Source of the DNA: Terriglobia bacterium
Lineage (GTDB): Bacteria; Acidobacteriota; Terriglobia; Bryobacterales; Bryobacteraceae
Assembly (NCBI GenBank): GCA_020073145.1
Contig: JAIQFS010000010.1
Location: forward strand, 90,527-154,526
Direction: 5' to 3'
DNA: 64,000 nucleotides
Shown here: one piece after another, positions 8,246-16,867 of the stretch
Layout of the letters: each line of letters starts with the position of its first letter
Position numbering within the stretch: the stretch's first letter is position 1
Notes under the pieces: model-generated
Database searches by the model: none
Told to the model about the DNA's origin: nothing
What the model saw: only the letters and a program-made list of their open reading frames with translations
Translations under genes and position numbers: made by a program

Positions 8246-9112
8246 ATGAGCGTACTCGTAGATCAACACACGCGCCTGATCGTTCAGGGATTCACCGGCA
8301 AGGAAGGTACCTTTCACGCCCAGCAGGCCATCGCCTACGGCACCCAGGTGGTGGGCGGAGTCACACCCGGCAAGGGCGGCACGAAACATCTGGACCTGCC
8401 TGTCTTCGATACCGTGGCCCAGGCCGTGAAAAACACCTCCGCCAACGCTTCCGTCATCTTCGTTCCCCCGCCCTTTGCCGCGGACGCCATCATGGAAGCC
8501 GCCGACGCCGGCATTGCCCTGGTGGTCTGCATCACCGAAGGCATCCCGGCCTTAGATATGGTCCGCGCCTGGGAATTCTTACAAGGGAAGAAGACGCGCC
8601 TGATCGGCCCCAATTGCCCCGGCATTATCTCGCCCGGCAAATGCAAAATTGGAATCATGCCGGCGCATATTCATAAGCAGGGCCATGTCGGCGTCGTCTC
8701 GCGTTCCGGCACCCTCACCTATGAAGCCGTCGGCCAACTGAGCAAGCTCGGTATCGGACAATCCACCTGCATCGGCATCGGCGGCGACCCAATAATCGGC
8801 ACCAATTTCGTCGATGCGCTCACGCTCTTCAATCAAGACCCGGACACCCACGCCATCATTATGATTGGCGAGATCGGCGGCAACGCCGAAGAAACCGCGG
8901 CCGCTTACGTCAAAGCCCATGTGAAGAAGCCGGTGGTGGGCTTCATTGCCGGCCAGACCGCCCCGCCGGGACGCCGCATGGGTCATGCCGGCGCCATCAT
9001 CTCCGGCGGCTCCGGCAAGGCTTCCGACAAGATTCAGGCCATGAAGGAGGCAGGCATCACGGTTTGCGCCTCCCCGGCCGAACTAGGAGAGAAAGTACAA
9101 AGCCGTTTATGA
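8246..9112 (+). CDS. sucD: Succinyl-CoA synthetase alpha subunit
   Basis: SucD binds CoA and carries the phosphorylated active-site histidine. The 288-residue protein has the CoA-binding start [14 protein letters not shown], the conserved [10 protein letters not shown] loop, and the active-site region [18 protein letters not shown], whose His is the phospho-acceptor. It forms the heterodimer with SucC. The stop overlaps the ndk start in an ATGA arrangement at 9109-9112, which suggests translational coupling. Confidence 0.97.
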   Translation: MSVLVDQHTRLIVQGFTGKEGTFHAQQAIAYGTQVVGGVTPGKGGTKHLDLPVFDTVAQAVKNTSANASVIFVPPPFAADAIMEAADAGIALVVCITEGIPALDMVRAWEFLQGKKTRLIGPNCPGIISPGKCKIGIMPAHIHKQGHVGVVSRSGTLTYEAVGQLSKLGIGQSTCIGIGGDPIIGTNFVDALTLFNQDPDTHAIIMIGEIGGNAEETAAAYVKAHVKKPVVGFIAGQTAPPGRRMGHAGAIISGGSGKASDKIQAMKEAGITVCASPAELGEKVQSRL

Positions 9113-9528
9113 GTGTCGAACGCACGTTTTCCGCCATCAAACCCGATGCCGTGGCCGCCGGCCAGGCCGGCGAGATCCTGGCCTTGATCCAAAAGGCCGG
9201 CTTTACGGTTCTGGGGTTACGGATGACCCGTCTTACCCTAGCGCAGGCCCGGGGATTTTATGCCGTTCACAAAGAACGCCCGTTCTATGAGAGCCTGGTG
9301 AAGTTCATGACCGAGGGTCCCGTCATCGTCATGGCTCTGGAGCGCGAGGACGCCATCGCCAAGCTTCGCGAGGTCATGGGCGCCACCAACCCAGCGAACG
9401 CCGCCGAAGGCACCATCCGCAAGCGGTTCGCCGCCAGCATCGAGCACAATTGCATCCACGGCTCCGATGCTCCCGAAACCGCCCGGCAGGAATTGGGCTT
9501 CTTCTTCTCCACCGCTGAGTTGCTCTAG
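9109..9528 (+). CDS. ndk: Nucleoside diphosphate kinase
   Basis: Ndk exchanges gamma-phosphates among nucleoside di- and triphosphates through a phosphohistidine. From the ATG that overlaps the sucD stop, the product is 139 residues, the normal length. It starts with [12 protein letters not shown] and carries the catalytic histidine in [12 protein letters not shown]. The KPDAV, GxTNPxxA-like and IHGSD blocks are intact. A physical link to succinyl-CoA synthetase makes sense, because Ndk can convert the product nucleotide to other triphosphates. Confidence 0.97.
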   Translation: MSVERTFSAIKPDAVAAGQAGEILALIQKAGFTVLGLRMTRLTLAQARGFYAVHKERPFYESLVKFMTEGPVIVMALEREDAIAKLREVMGATNPANAAEGTIRKRFAASIEHNCIHGSDAPETARQELGFFFSTAELL

Positions 9529-9626
9529 GTTCGTGGGGCAGGCGATTCTGGCCTTTGTCCCAGTAGAGCCGCAAAAGCGCTCCGACGGAGCCCCTAGACC
9601 CCGTGTCCGCTCGGTCCTGAGCGGTC

Positions 9627-10037
9627 TCAGCCCGCGCGGTGCGCGCGCCGCTTGTGTCCCCTGACCAGCATTTCAATGACGTCCGCGCAATGGCTGATCC
9701 GCTCCGGACCCCGGTCTTCGGGATCCCGCAATTGCGCGGCCAGCCGGTCCGCGCATCGTCGGCAGCGGTGACGTTCGGAGATTATCCCCACAATCGGCAC
9801 GCCGGGACGGTCTTGGGTCACCGCCTCGGCAAATCCGCAGGCGCCCGGGCGGCCGCAGTGCGTCACCAGAGCGTCCAGCTTCAACCGGAACTGCAATAGG
9901 AGAGATTGGGCCTCTTGCACCGTGCGGGCCGGAAAGCACGCGATCTGACGTTTGCTCAGCTCCTGGGAAAGAGCGAGCATGAAACCCAGCTCACTATCGA
10001 GCACCAGGACAGTGGGCGGGGATTGTGGCTGCGACAT
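9627..10037 (-). CDS. Pseudo-receiver domain protein
   Basis: The 136-residue protein starts like a receiver domain (TVLVLDSELGFMLAL, with D14 at the acidic-pocket position). The expected phospho-acceptor site at the end of strand 3 reads LDALVTHCGR, with Thr/His where Asp should be. The strand-4 region (GVPIVGIISERH) is kept. A CRRC pair at about residues 92-95 is unusual and might bind a metal or form a disulfide. It lies 11 nt upstream of no other same-strand gene but directly downstream of the PilZ gene, so the two probably form a unit. Phosphorylation is unlikely. Confidence 0.6.
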   Translation of the reverse strand: MSQPQSPPTVLVLDSELGFMLALSQELSKRQIACFPARTVQEAQSLLLQFRLKLDALVTHCGRPGACGFAEAVTQDRPGVPIVGIISERHRCRRCADRLAAQLRDPEDRGPERISHCADVIEMLVRGHKRRAHRAG

Positions 10038-10048
10038 AGCATCGTGAT

Positions 10049-10399
10049 CTATGCCGCGAAGGGAGTCGCCCGCTTCGGACGAATCCTAAAGTCGTATCGG
10101 ATTATTCCGATCGCGCTTCCCGATTCATCGCTGCGGAGCACCTTTCCCGTGATCACCAGACGCAGTGGACACCGCTGATCCAGCAACGCGGGCCAGTCGA
10201 TAAATACCTGGATTTGCTTGCTGACCGGCAGCACGCGGTCGGTCTTGAGGAAGACACCACCACTGCTAATGTCGGATGTTACGGCCTGCCCTCGGATTCC
10301 GGTGAGGATGTACTGGGTCTGCGCGTTGATGGGGAATCGCTGATGGTGCCGACGTTCGTACGGAGCTTTGCCGAACCTCAGGTTGGGAGCGGGGGACAT
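10049..10399 (-). CDS. PilZ domain protein
   Basis: This 116-residue single-domain protein has both halves of the PilZ c-di-GMP-binding signature: the ERRHHQR arginine cluster (about 15-21) and SDISSGGVFL (about 41-50), on a beta-barrel-like pattern. PilZ proteins act as cytoplasmic c-di-GMP effectors that control motility, pili or exopolysaccharide. A strong RBS (AAGGAGGGAGA) directly precedes the ATG at 10399. The pseudo-receiver gene follows after 11 nt, suggesting a two-gene signalling unit. Confidence 0.87.
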   Translation of the reverse strand: MSPAPNLRFGKAPYERRHHQRFPINAQTQYILTGIRGQAVTSDISSGGVFLKTDRVLPVSKQIQVFIDWPALLDQRCPLRLVITGKVLRSDESGSAIGIIRYDFRIRPKRATPFAA

Positions 10400-10709
10400 T
10401 CTCCCTCCTTTTTAAATTACGGATTCTGCATGATTTCACACAGCCGCCATGGCTGTCAAGGTTCAATTTCCGCGTAATCGAAGATCTTCGCAAAGAACTG
10501 CCACACTATTTTTGCGGATTCCCCTCGAGTGCCGGCGTGCACGGAGTCCTTGTGTCAGCACGGTTCGCCGCGTCTCGCGCCGCGGTTCTTTCCAGTCTCC
10601 GCGCATTTCTTCCATTTTCTAAAATCACCGCGGCATTCTCCGCTCCAATTCAACGGAGCGCTCAGGCCGGTTTCAATTGCGTGAAATCCGCGGCGCTGAT
10701 GCGCGGAGT
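10400..10709. other. Intergenic region with degenerate repeated phrases
   Basis: No convincing gene is seen between the PilZ and Nudix genes. From about 10560 onward the DNA repeats loosely related phrases built on CCGCG/CGCGG and ATCCGCGG. The region merges into the TTTTGCC-type repeat that forms the 3' end of the Nudix gene. A small inverted repeat (CGCTCC and GGAGCG) lies at about 10640-10662. Confidence 0.4.
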
Positions 10710-11525
10710 CTATTTTTGCTTTTTGCCCTTTGCCTTTTGACTTTTGCTTCGGTCGGTTTTCACCAGATACTCCTCAAGCGCCAGACCCACCACAAGCACC
10801 GAATCCGGTTGCACTTCGATCCGGTTGACGCCAGGAAACTCTCCACGCAGCGTCGAGAAGTGTTCCAGCACCGCCGTCGCTGGAATCTCGCCGTGCACCG
10901 TCGCCAGATGGCGCCCCACGCTGTCCTCGGTCCATCCCTGTTGGAGCGTGAGGCCGCGTGCCAACAGGAACTCCAGGAGGAGCCGGGCCGCTTCGAAGCC
11001 CGGCGCCGCCGGCGGTTGCTGCGCGTGCAGGCCGAGCCAGTGCGTGATCACCCGGTAGGTGAAGCCCCACAGCGGAGTTCCGTTCAGCTCGATCGCTGGA
11101 AACGCCACTTCTTTTGGCAACCGCGGCACCGCCCGCAGACCATGCTCTGCCGGGTCGCGCAGCCGCCCGAGCGGGATCCACAGCGCCTCGGCAGCTTCCC
11201 TTGGATCGAGCACGGTCGGCTGCTCCCGGTCTACGCGGAACAGAAACGGCGCCACCAGGATCACCCGCCCCAAACGCCGGCCGGCATTGGTGGGAGCCAA
11301 GGCCTCTTCCATCTGTGCCCGCTCCAACCGGATGCCGCACTCCTCCGCCAGTTCCCGGATGGCCGTGTCGAGCAAATCCGCGTCCTCCGGCTCGCGCCGT
11401 CCCCCCGGGAAGGACCAGTGCCCCGACCACGGATCATCGGCGCGTTCGGCGCGCCGCATCAGCAGCACGGATTCCTCCGCCCCTCGGGCGTGCACAATGG
11501 CAACGGCGGCTTCCGGTTCCGGCAT
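10710..11525 (-). CDS. Nudix hydrolase (CoA-pyrophosphatase-like) with C-terminal extension
   Basis: From the ATG at 11525 the protein is 271 residues. A Nudix domain occupies about residues 5-160. Its box runs FPGGRREPEDADLLDTAIRE then LAEECGI, keeping the REL-x-EE core that binds Mg2+. The WGFTYRVITHWL stretch resembles CoA/ADP-ribose pyrophosphatase relatives. About 100 extra residues follow without a recognised domain. The end, SKSQKAKGKKQK, is encoded by a heptanucleotide-like repeat that seems to have extended the reading frame. AAGGAG abuts the ATG with too little spacing, so an upstream GTG at 11645, overlapping the peroxiredoxin gene, remains possible. Confidence 0.82.
   Translation of the reverse strand: MPEPEAAVAIVHARGAEESVLLMRRAERADDPWSGHWSFPGGRREPEDADLLDTAIRELAEECGIRLERAQMEEALAPTNAGRRLGRVILVAPFLFRVDREQPTVLDPREAAEALWIPLGRLRDPAEHGLRAVPRLPKEVAFPAIELNGTPLWGFTYRVITHWLGLHAQQPPAAPGFEAARLLLEFLLARGLTLQQGWTEDSVGRHLATVHGEIPATAVLEHFSTLRGEFPGVNRIEVQPDSVLVVGLALEEYLVKTDRSKSQKAKGKKQK
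10713..10749. repeat. Degenerate TTTTGCC-type tandem repeat, partly coding
   Basis: About five imperfect 7-8 bp units of the form TTTTGCC/TTTTGAC/TTTTTGC lie at the 3' end of the Nudix gene, where they encode Lys/Gln/Gly-rich residues. The unit is the same as in the perfect array at 12319-12353. Confidence 0.7.
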
Positions 11526-11592
11526 CTCCTTCCAGTATCGTCGGGCGGACCCCAGACTCTCAAATCGCCGCCAGGGCCCGCCAGATTCCGCC

Positions 11593-12252
11593 CTATTTCG
11601 GCTGGGGAACGATGCGCAGGTACGGCCGCGGCGCTTTCCAGCCACCGGGGTATTTCTGCTTCGCCTGTTCGTCCGATACCGAACCGGAGATGATCACGTC
11701 CTCGCCCGGCTTCCAGTTCACCGGCGTCGAGACCGCGTGCTTGGTTGTGAGCTGAATCGAATCCAGAACCCGCAGCACTTCGTCGAAGTTCCGGCCGGTG
11801 CTCATGGGATAGATCAGCATCAGCTTGATTTTCTTGTCCGGCCCGATCACAAACACGGTGCGCACTGTCGCATTGGTCGCCGGAGTCCGGCCTTCCGCTG
11901 TGCTCCCCGCGTCGGCCGGCAGCATGTCATACAGCTTGGCGACTTTCAGCTCCGGGTCGCCGATCATCGGGTAATTCACCTTGTGGCCTTGCGTCTCTTC
12001 GATATCCGCCTTCCACTTGCCGTGGCTGCCCACCGGATCCACGCTCAACCCGAGAATCTTGCAGTTTCGCTTGGCGAACTCGGGCTCGAGCCCCGCCATA
12101 TAGCCCAACTCGGTCGTGCAAACCGGAGTAAAGTCTTTCGGGTGTGAGAATAAAATGGCCCAGCCATCCCCAATCCATTCATGAAAGTGAATCGTACCTT
12201 GCGTCGTTTCCGCCGTGAAATCGGGCGCTGTATCGTTAATCCGTAACGACAT
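11593..12252 (-). CDS. 1-Cys peroxiredoxin (Prx6 type)
   Basis: The 219-residue protein reduces hydrogen peroxide and organic peroxides in the cytoplasm. The active site is HPKDFTPVCTTELG, with the peroxidatic Cys at about residue 45 and the conserved Thr two residues before it. The long C-terminal arm (GEDVIISGSVSDEQAKQKYPGGW) is the hallmark of the Prx6/AhpE-like dimerisation domain. No resolving Cys in the usual 2-Cys place is seen. GGAG is well spaced before the ATG. Nudix and esterase genes flank it on the same strand. Confidence 0.95.
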   Translation of the reverse strand: MSLRINDTAPDFTAETTQGTIHFHEWIGDGWAILFSHPKDFTPVCTTELGYMAGLEPEFAKRNCKILGLSVDPVGSHGKWKADIEETQGHKVNYPMIGDPELKVAKLYDMLPADAGSTAEGRTPATNATVRTVFVIGPDKKIKLMLIYPMSTGRNFDEVLRVLDSIQLTTKHAVSTPVNWKPGEDVIISGSVSDEQAKQKYPGGWKAPRPYLRIVPQPK

Positions 12253-12318
12253 GTCTCATTTCTCCATTCGACGAAGATTGTAGGCCCCGCCTATCTCCCT
12301 TTGTCAAGCAGTGAGCCC

Positions 12319-12353
12319 TTTTGCCTTTTGCCTTTTGCCTTTTGCCTTTTGCC
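12319..12353. repeat. Perfect tandem array of five TTTTGCC heptamers
   Basis: Five exact 7-bp units lie 8 nt past the stop of the secreted esterase gene (minus strand) and before the peroxiredoxin gene. On the transcribed minus strand they read GGCAAAA. The array is not coding in any obvious gene. A related degenerate copy is at 10713-10749. Confidence 0.9.
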
Positions 12354-12360
12354 TTCTTCC

Positions 12361-13986
12361 CTACTTCACAGAAACCGTTCCCGCGGCTGAAATCTTCGCC
12401 GCCGCCTCCGCCGGTACTTTCCACGACCGGTCGAAGCGTCCCGAAGCCACGACATGCGCCATCGAACCTTTGAACACCACGAAGTCCCCCAGCGTCGACA
12501 GTTCCTGAAACAACCTAGGGCCAAACCGGTTCGAGGGGATTCCAGAGCCGTCCCAGCCGGTCCAAAACGGGAGCCCGGAGTTCACCAGAACGTAGTGTGC
12601 CCCCATTGGAGCAAGGAACAACAGCCCATAATCGGCCGCGCCCGGCGACAGCGCCAGCGGAAGCCGGTCGGCGAAGCGCGCAATCACGGAATTGGTTTCG
12701 CGGGTGCCGAACAGCACCAGATCGCCGTTCGCCAAGTCCTGCTCGGTGACGTCCAGATCGGCCTTCACCTTCAGCTTCAGCCGCAGCCTCTCCCGCGCCG
12801 TGGACCAACCCGCCGCCTCCTCCGCTACTTTGCGGCGCTCGTCCATTTCATCGCTCGACGAGGTTCCGCCCGTCCCGTAGACGTAGATGTGCCTGCCGGA
12901 CACCGCTTCCGCAATCGGGCCTTCCGCCCCCGGCCCCTTGCCGCTTCGCGCAATCATCCCTTGTTGCCAGACGCCCCCCTGCTTACGAAAAGACACCGAA
13001 GCCGCCTTCGGAAATCGTAGTGCCGTATTGTCGATCGTGACTTCGGCGACTGGATGGTCGAGTGAAATCGTGAACCCATCCAGATTCTGAGTGTCCACCC
13101 GAACTGCGCCCGGCCCCGTCTGCCGCGCGTCGATCGACGCCGCCACCCCGGGGGTCAGCCCGTCCATCCGCACCCAGTATGCCGATCCATACCGGTACGA
13201 GTCCGAGGTCAGGCGCACCCGCTCCGGAAACCGGTTGCGCCGGAACTGGCGGAACCACTCGAAGACGGCGCCGCCTCGGTACGCAGAGTCCCAAGCATTG
13301 TGTCGCACCGCCGGGTATTCGATGTATTCCGTCGGCACCCCCGCGTCCAACAGCCGCCGTTGCCACTGGCGTGAGGACTCCGCCGGTACCAGCGGGTCCA
13401 GTTCGCCGTGAAACAACCGCACCGGCACATTCAGCGCGTTGCCTGCCAGGACCTCCAGCCCCGGCGTCGGTTCGCCGCACACCACCGCCACGGCCGCCCA
13501 CACATCCGGCCGCGTCAGGGCGAGCCGCAAAGCCCCGCCGCCGCCCATCGAGATGCCCGTCAGGTAGACCCGGTCTTCATCCACCGGAAACCGGCGTTCC
13601 ACGTCCGCCAGCACGTCATACACATCCCGCTCCGCGATCCCCTCGTATCCCATGGTTCCCCGCGCCAGCGGGCTCGCCACCAGGAACTCCACATCGCGCG
13701 GATGAAACAACCGCAACGGCGCCAGGCTCCCGTCCGCCACCCGGTTGGCCGATCCGAAAACCCTCATTAACCCGATCTCGGGGCTGGATTCTTCGGCATG
13801 CAGGCTGATGACCAGCGGGTATTTCCGGGCTGGATCAAAGTCCGGAGGCACGTAGAGGGCGTAGGGCTGGTCGGAATCATCCACTCGCGAAACAAAGCTA
13901 GCCACCTGGGGCCCGGTTGCCGCCCCTTGCGCCCATAGCAGCGCCAGAGCAGCAAAAGCAGCGGTTCCAGCTAAGATTCTCAACAT
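12361..13986 (-). CDS. Secreted alpha/beta-hydrolase (esterase/PHB-depolymerase-like)
   Basis: From the ATG at 13986 the product is 541 residues with a signal peptide (MLRILAGTAAFAALALLWAQ). The hydrolase domain covers about residues 25-250. Its nucleophile elbow is GISMGGGG, the acid sits in HGELDPLVP and the His in RHNAWDSAY, completing a Ser-Asp-His triad. This resembles the prolyl-oligopeptidase-like/PHB-depolymerase esterases. A beta-rich C-terminal half of about 290 residues lacks a recognised domain. The exported location suggests polymer or glyco-ester breakdown. A longer start at 14022 would add residues ahead of the signal peptide. Confidence 0.85.
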   Translation of the reverse strand: MLRILAGTAAFAALALLWAQGAATGPQVASFVSRVDDSDQPYALYVPPDFDPARKYPLVISLHAEESSPEIGLMRVFGSANRVADGSLAPLRLFHPRDVEFLVASPLARGTMGYEGIAERDVYDVLADVERRFPVDEDRVYLTGISMGGGGALRLALTRPDVWAAVAVVCGEPTPGLEVLAGNALNVPVRLFHGELDPLVPAESSRQWQRRLLDAGVPTEYIEYPAVRHNAWDSAYRGGAVFEWFRQFRRNRFPERVRLTSDSYRYGSAYWVRMDGLTPGVAASIDARQTGPGAVRVDTQNLDGFTISLDHPVAEVTIDNTALRFPKAASVSFRKQGGVWQQGMIARSGKGPGAEGPIAEAVSGRHIYVYGTGGTSSSDEMDERRKVAEEAAGWSTARERLRLKLKVKADLDVTEQDLANGDLVLFGTRETNSVIARFADRLPLALSPGAADYGLLFLAPMGAHYVLVNSGLPFWTGWDGSGIPSNRFGPRLFQELSTLGDFVVFKGSMAHVVASGRFDRSWKVPAEAAAKISAAGTVSVK

Positions 13987-14164
13987 CGCGGGAGGTCTGC
14001 GAGCCTGACCGAACTGTATCATAACCTTCGGGTGGGGAATCTTCCCGAGCGGCGGCCCAAAACTAGTTTCTCAGTACGCGGTTCGGTACCCGCACGGTAC
14101 ACTCAGCACTCGTGTCCGGGGGCCTTCTGCGGTGAAATGGGTCCAGGAAGAAGGAACCATCGCC

Positions 14165-14365
14165 ATGACACAGATTCAGTCTCTCCTCTACGCCGCCGCG
14201 CTGTTCCTGGCGTTGACGTCGCTTCTGAAATGGAAGTACCGCCGGGAGATCAAGACTGTCCGCATGCAGCGGAGCCTGCGTCTGTATTCGCTGCGCGTGC
14301 TCACCGAACTCTCCGGCGGAATCGCGAACGGCTTGTCGGGCGCAAACCTGGGGACCGCCTGCTAA
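14165..14365 (+). CDS. Small membrane protein of unknown function
   Basis: This 66-residue protein has one N-terminal membrane helix (LLYAAALFLALTSLL), then a strongly basic stretch (KWKYRREIKTVRMQRSLRLYSLRV), so the tail is probably cytoplasmic. The ATG at 14165 is preceded by AGGAAGAAGGAA. No family is recognised. A 29-residue membrane peptide gene starts one base after its stop, suggesting a bicistronic pair. Confidence 0.55.
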   Translation: MTQIQSLLYAAALFLALTSLLKWKYRREIKTVRMQRSLRLYSLRVLTELSGGIANGLSGANLGTAC

Positions 14366-14366
14366 T

Positions 14367-14456
14367 ATGATCCTCGCGCTGCAAGCTCTCTACCCGATCG
14401 CGTTCCTGCTGATGCTCTCGTCGTTCCTGGTCTGGCTCCACGAGCAGCAGGATTAA
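14367..14456 (+). CDS. 29-residue single-helix membrane peptide
   Basis: The ATG at 14367 directly follows the upstream stop (TAA, one base, ATG). The peptide is MILALQALYPIAFLLMLSSF, then LVWLHEQQD. It is almost all one membrane helix with a charged end, like known small membrane-associated subunits or regulators. No homologue is recognised. The tight spacing and clean hydrophobic pattern are the support. Confidence 0.45.
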   Translation: MILALQALYPIAFLLMLSSFLVWLHEQQD

Positions 14457-14462
14457 TCGGCG

Positions 14463-14669
14463 CTAGAGGTCGCGGCGGCGCAGCAGCTCCTGCTCCGCGC
14501 GGAACCAGTCTTCCCAGGGCGATCCGCCCTTTTCTCCGCGAGCTTCCCAATACGAATAGGCCAGCCGGGCGATGTCCGCTTCGGCAGGGGCGCTCAAATC
14601 GTCATCCGCGCCCATGGTGCGGACTATGGTGCGGCTGAGCCGGTCATCCAGCATTCTGCTCGGCTTCAT
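14463..14669 (-). CDS. DUF2934 family small protein
   Basis: This 68-residue protein ends with a DUF2934-like helical motif: IARLAYSYWEARGEKGGSPWEDWFRAEQELLRR. This pattern is common in Acidobacteriota and some Proteobacteria and has no known function. The ATG at 14669 is chosen because GGAGG lies 7 nt upstream; longer frames up to 14765 lack this. It is convergent with the small membrane protein pair and divergent from the dehydrogenase at 14783. Confidence 0.8.
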   Translation of the reverse strand: MKPSRMLDDRLSRTIVRTMGADDDLSAPAEADIARLAYSYWEARGEKGGSPWEDWFRAEQELLRRRDL

Positions 14670-14782
14670 CACGCCACCTCCAAATCTCATTGTAGATCCG
14701 CGCACTGCCGGCCGCCTCCGGCGTGGGGTCGCGTGGCAGGAGGCCGCGCCGTACCCCCGCCGCACGGTTTATCCTGTCCTTC

Positions 14783-15658
14783 ATGAACCTTGCATTCCTT
14801 GGGCTTGGTAAGATGGGGGCCGGCATGGCGCGTAACCTGCTCCGCGCCGGCCACCGCGTGGCGGTGTACAACCGGTCGCGCGAAAAAGCCGAAGCCCTGG
14901 CTATCGATGGCGCGCGGGTAACCGAGACGCCCTCCCAGGCGTGCCTCGGCTGCGAAGTCGCGTTCACCATGCTGGGCGATGATGCTTCGGTAGCAGAGAC
15001 CGTCTGGAGCGAAAACGGTCTGGCTCGCGGACTCGGCCGGGGGGCCATTCACGTCTCGTCCACCACCATCAGCACCGCCCTGGCCCGCCGTCTGGCGGCG
15101 GAGCACGCGCGCCGCGGCCAGCGGTTTCTCAGTGCTCCGGTCTTCGGACGTCCCGAAGCCGCCGAAGCGCAAAAGCTGCTCATCGTGACCGCCGGCCCCG
15201 AGGAGATCCGCGTGCGCTGCCAGCTTCTGTTCGACGCTCTCGGCCGCCAGACTTTCGTCGCCGGCAACGAGCCGTGGCAGGCCAACGCCGTCAAACTCTG
15301 CGGCAATTTCATGATCGCCAGCCTCATCGAATCCTTCGGCGAGTCGTTCGCGACCCTCCGCAAAGCCGGCGTCGTTCCGCGAGTATTTCTCGATGTCATG
15401 AACGCCCTGTTCGCCTCGCCCCTCTACGCCAACTACGGCAAGATGATCGCCACCGAGCAGTTCGAGCCTGCCGGCTTCTCCTTGGCGCTGGGTCTCAAAG
15501 ACGTCCGCTTGGCCTGTGCCGCCGCGGACGAACTGGCCGCCCCCATGCCCCTGGCCAGCTTGTTGAAGGATCAATTCCTCGCCGCCCTGGCCGCCGGCCA
15601 AGCCGATCAGGATTGGTGCAGCATGTCCCGCGTGGCCGCGCGGAACGCCGGACTGTAA
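14783..15658 (+). CDS. NAD(P)-dependent beta-hydroxyacid dehydrogenase
   Basis: This 291-residue enzyme belongs to the 3-hydroxyisobutyrate/6-phosphogluconate dehydrogenase superfamily. A Rossmann motif GLGKMGAGMARNLL opens it. The substrate-binding region appears as HVSSTTIS and the catalytic Lys lies in the block NAVKLCGNFMIAS. It probably oxidises a 2- or 3-hydroxyacid or reduces a semialdehyde in the cytoplasm; the substrate cannot be told. The ATG at 14783 immediately precedes the Rossmann strand. The methyltransferase gene starts 26 nt downstream on the same strand. Confidence 0.9.
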   Translation: MNLAFLGLGKMGAGMARNLLRAGHRVAVYNRSREKAEALAIDGARVTETPSQACLGCEVAFTMLGDDASVAETVWSENGLARGLGRGAIHVSSTTISTALARRLAAEHARRGQRFLSAPVFGRPEAAEAQKLLIVTAGPEEIRVRCQLLFDALGRQTFVAGNEPWQANAVKLCGNFMIASLIESFGESFATLRKAGVVPRVFLDVMNALFASPLYANYGKMIATEQFEPAGFSLALGLKDVRLACAAADELAAPMPLASLLKDQFLAALAAGQADQDWCSMSRVAARNAGL

Positions 15659-15684
15659 CCGCGTCTCTCCAGTATCCTGAGCTC

Positions 15685-16863
15685 ATGGACCAGCCCGCGA
15701 ATCGAAAGCTCGGCCATGCCTGGCTCCTGCTCTGTCTGGGCCTCCTGTTCCACGTCATCGATGAAGCCGGCACCGGGTTCCTCTCGGTCTACAATCCCAC
15801 CGTCCTCGCCATCCGAGAGCGAATTCCCTGGCTGCCCGTGCCGGCCTTCGAGTTTCGTTTCTGGCTGGCGGGGCTGCTGGCAGCTGTCGCGCTGTTGTTG
15901 GCGATGGCGCCGTTCGTCTATCGCGGCGCGGCGTGGACCCGGCCCATCGCCCACCTCTTCTCCGGCATCATGATTCTCAACGCCCTCGGCCACACGGCAG
16001 GCACCATTGCCGGCCGGACTTTCGCTTCCATCCATTTCCCGCGACCCATGCCGGGCTTCTATTCCTCACCGTTTCTGCTGGCCGCGGCGGTCTATCTCCT
16101 CGTCCGCCTCCGGAAGCCCCTGCCGGATCTTCGGACCTTGCGCGCCATGCGGAGCCAGTGGGATCGCCGCGCCGTCGAGAACGCCCGCCACTATGTCGCC
16201 ACCGGCCAAACCGAGTGGACCGCCGGCGAGTTCTTCGCTTCCGGAGAGGAAACCATCCGCAACGTGATCCTCACCGACATGGAGAATATCTGCCAGGGGA
16301 AGGATCCACGGTCGATGCGCGTGCTCGAAATCGGCTGCGGCGCGGCCCGCGTCACCCGCGGACTGGCCGGGCTGTTTGGCGAAGTCCACGCGGTCGATGT
16401 GAGCGGTGAAATGGTCCGTCTCGCGCGCGAGGCCCTGGCCTCTTGTCCCAATGCGCACGTCTACCAGAACAACGGCATGGACCTCTCGATGCTACCCGAT
16501 CTGCGCTTCGATTTTGCCTTCTCCACCATCGTCTTCCAGCACATCCCCACGCGCACCATCATCGAACACTACGTGCGCGAAACCGGCCGCTTTCTGCAGC
16601 CGGGCGCCTTGTTCAAGTTCGAGGTGCACGGCACGAAGGTCCGCCCTCCAGGCTTTCTGCGCCGCCAGGCGCGCAAAGTGCGCCGCCTTCTCTGGCCGAA
16701 CGATAGAGACATTGACCTGGACACGCAAAGCTGGTTCGGTGTGAACCTGACGCCGCGCGACGCGCTGCGTATGGCCGAAGCCACCGGCTTTGAGCTTCGA
16801 TACCAGCACGGGCACGACACGCAGAATTACTGGCTGTGGTTCTTCAAACAGCCGGTTCCGTAG
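15685..16863 (+). CDS. Membrane-anchored class I SAM-dependent methyltransferase
   Basis: The product is 392 residues. The first about 145 residues carry around four hydrophobic segments with His and Glu residues (LLFHVIDEAGTGF, LGHTAGTIAG), like a small membrane domain. A class I methyltransferase follows, with motif I VLEIGCGAARVTRGLAGLFG, motif II VHAVDVSGEM and the FDFAFSTIVFQHI block. The substrate is probably lipid-like or membrane-close, given the fusion, but this is inference. The start is the ATG at 15685; the frame is open well upstream, inside the dehydrogenase gene, where it is only a shadow. It converges on the PQQ dehydrogenase gene with a 4-nt gap. Confidence 0.82.
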   Translation: MDQPANRKLGHAWLLLCLGLLFHVIDEAGTGFLSVYNPTVLAIRERIPWLPVPAFEFRFWLAGLLAAVALLLAMAPFVYRGAAWTRPIAHLFSGIMILNALGHTAGTIAGRTFASIHFPRPMPGFYSSPFLLAAAVYLLVRLRKPLPDLRTLRAMRSQWDRRAVENARHYVATGQTEWTAGEFFASGEETIRNVILTDMENICQGKDPRSMRVLEIGCGAARVTRGLAGLFGEVHAVDVSGEMVRLAREALASCPNAHVYQNNGMDLSMLPDLRFDFAFSTIVFQHIPTRTIIEHYVRETGRFLQPGALFKFEVHGTKVRPPGFLRRQARKVRRLLWPNDRDIDLDTQSWFGVNLTPRDALRMAEATGFELRYQHGHDTQNYWLWFFKQPVP

Positions 16864-16867
16864 AGCT

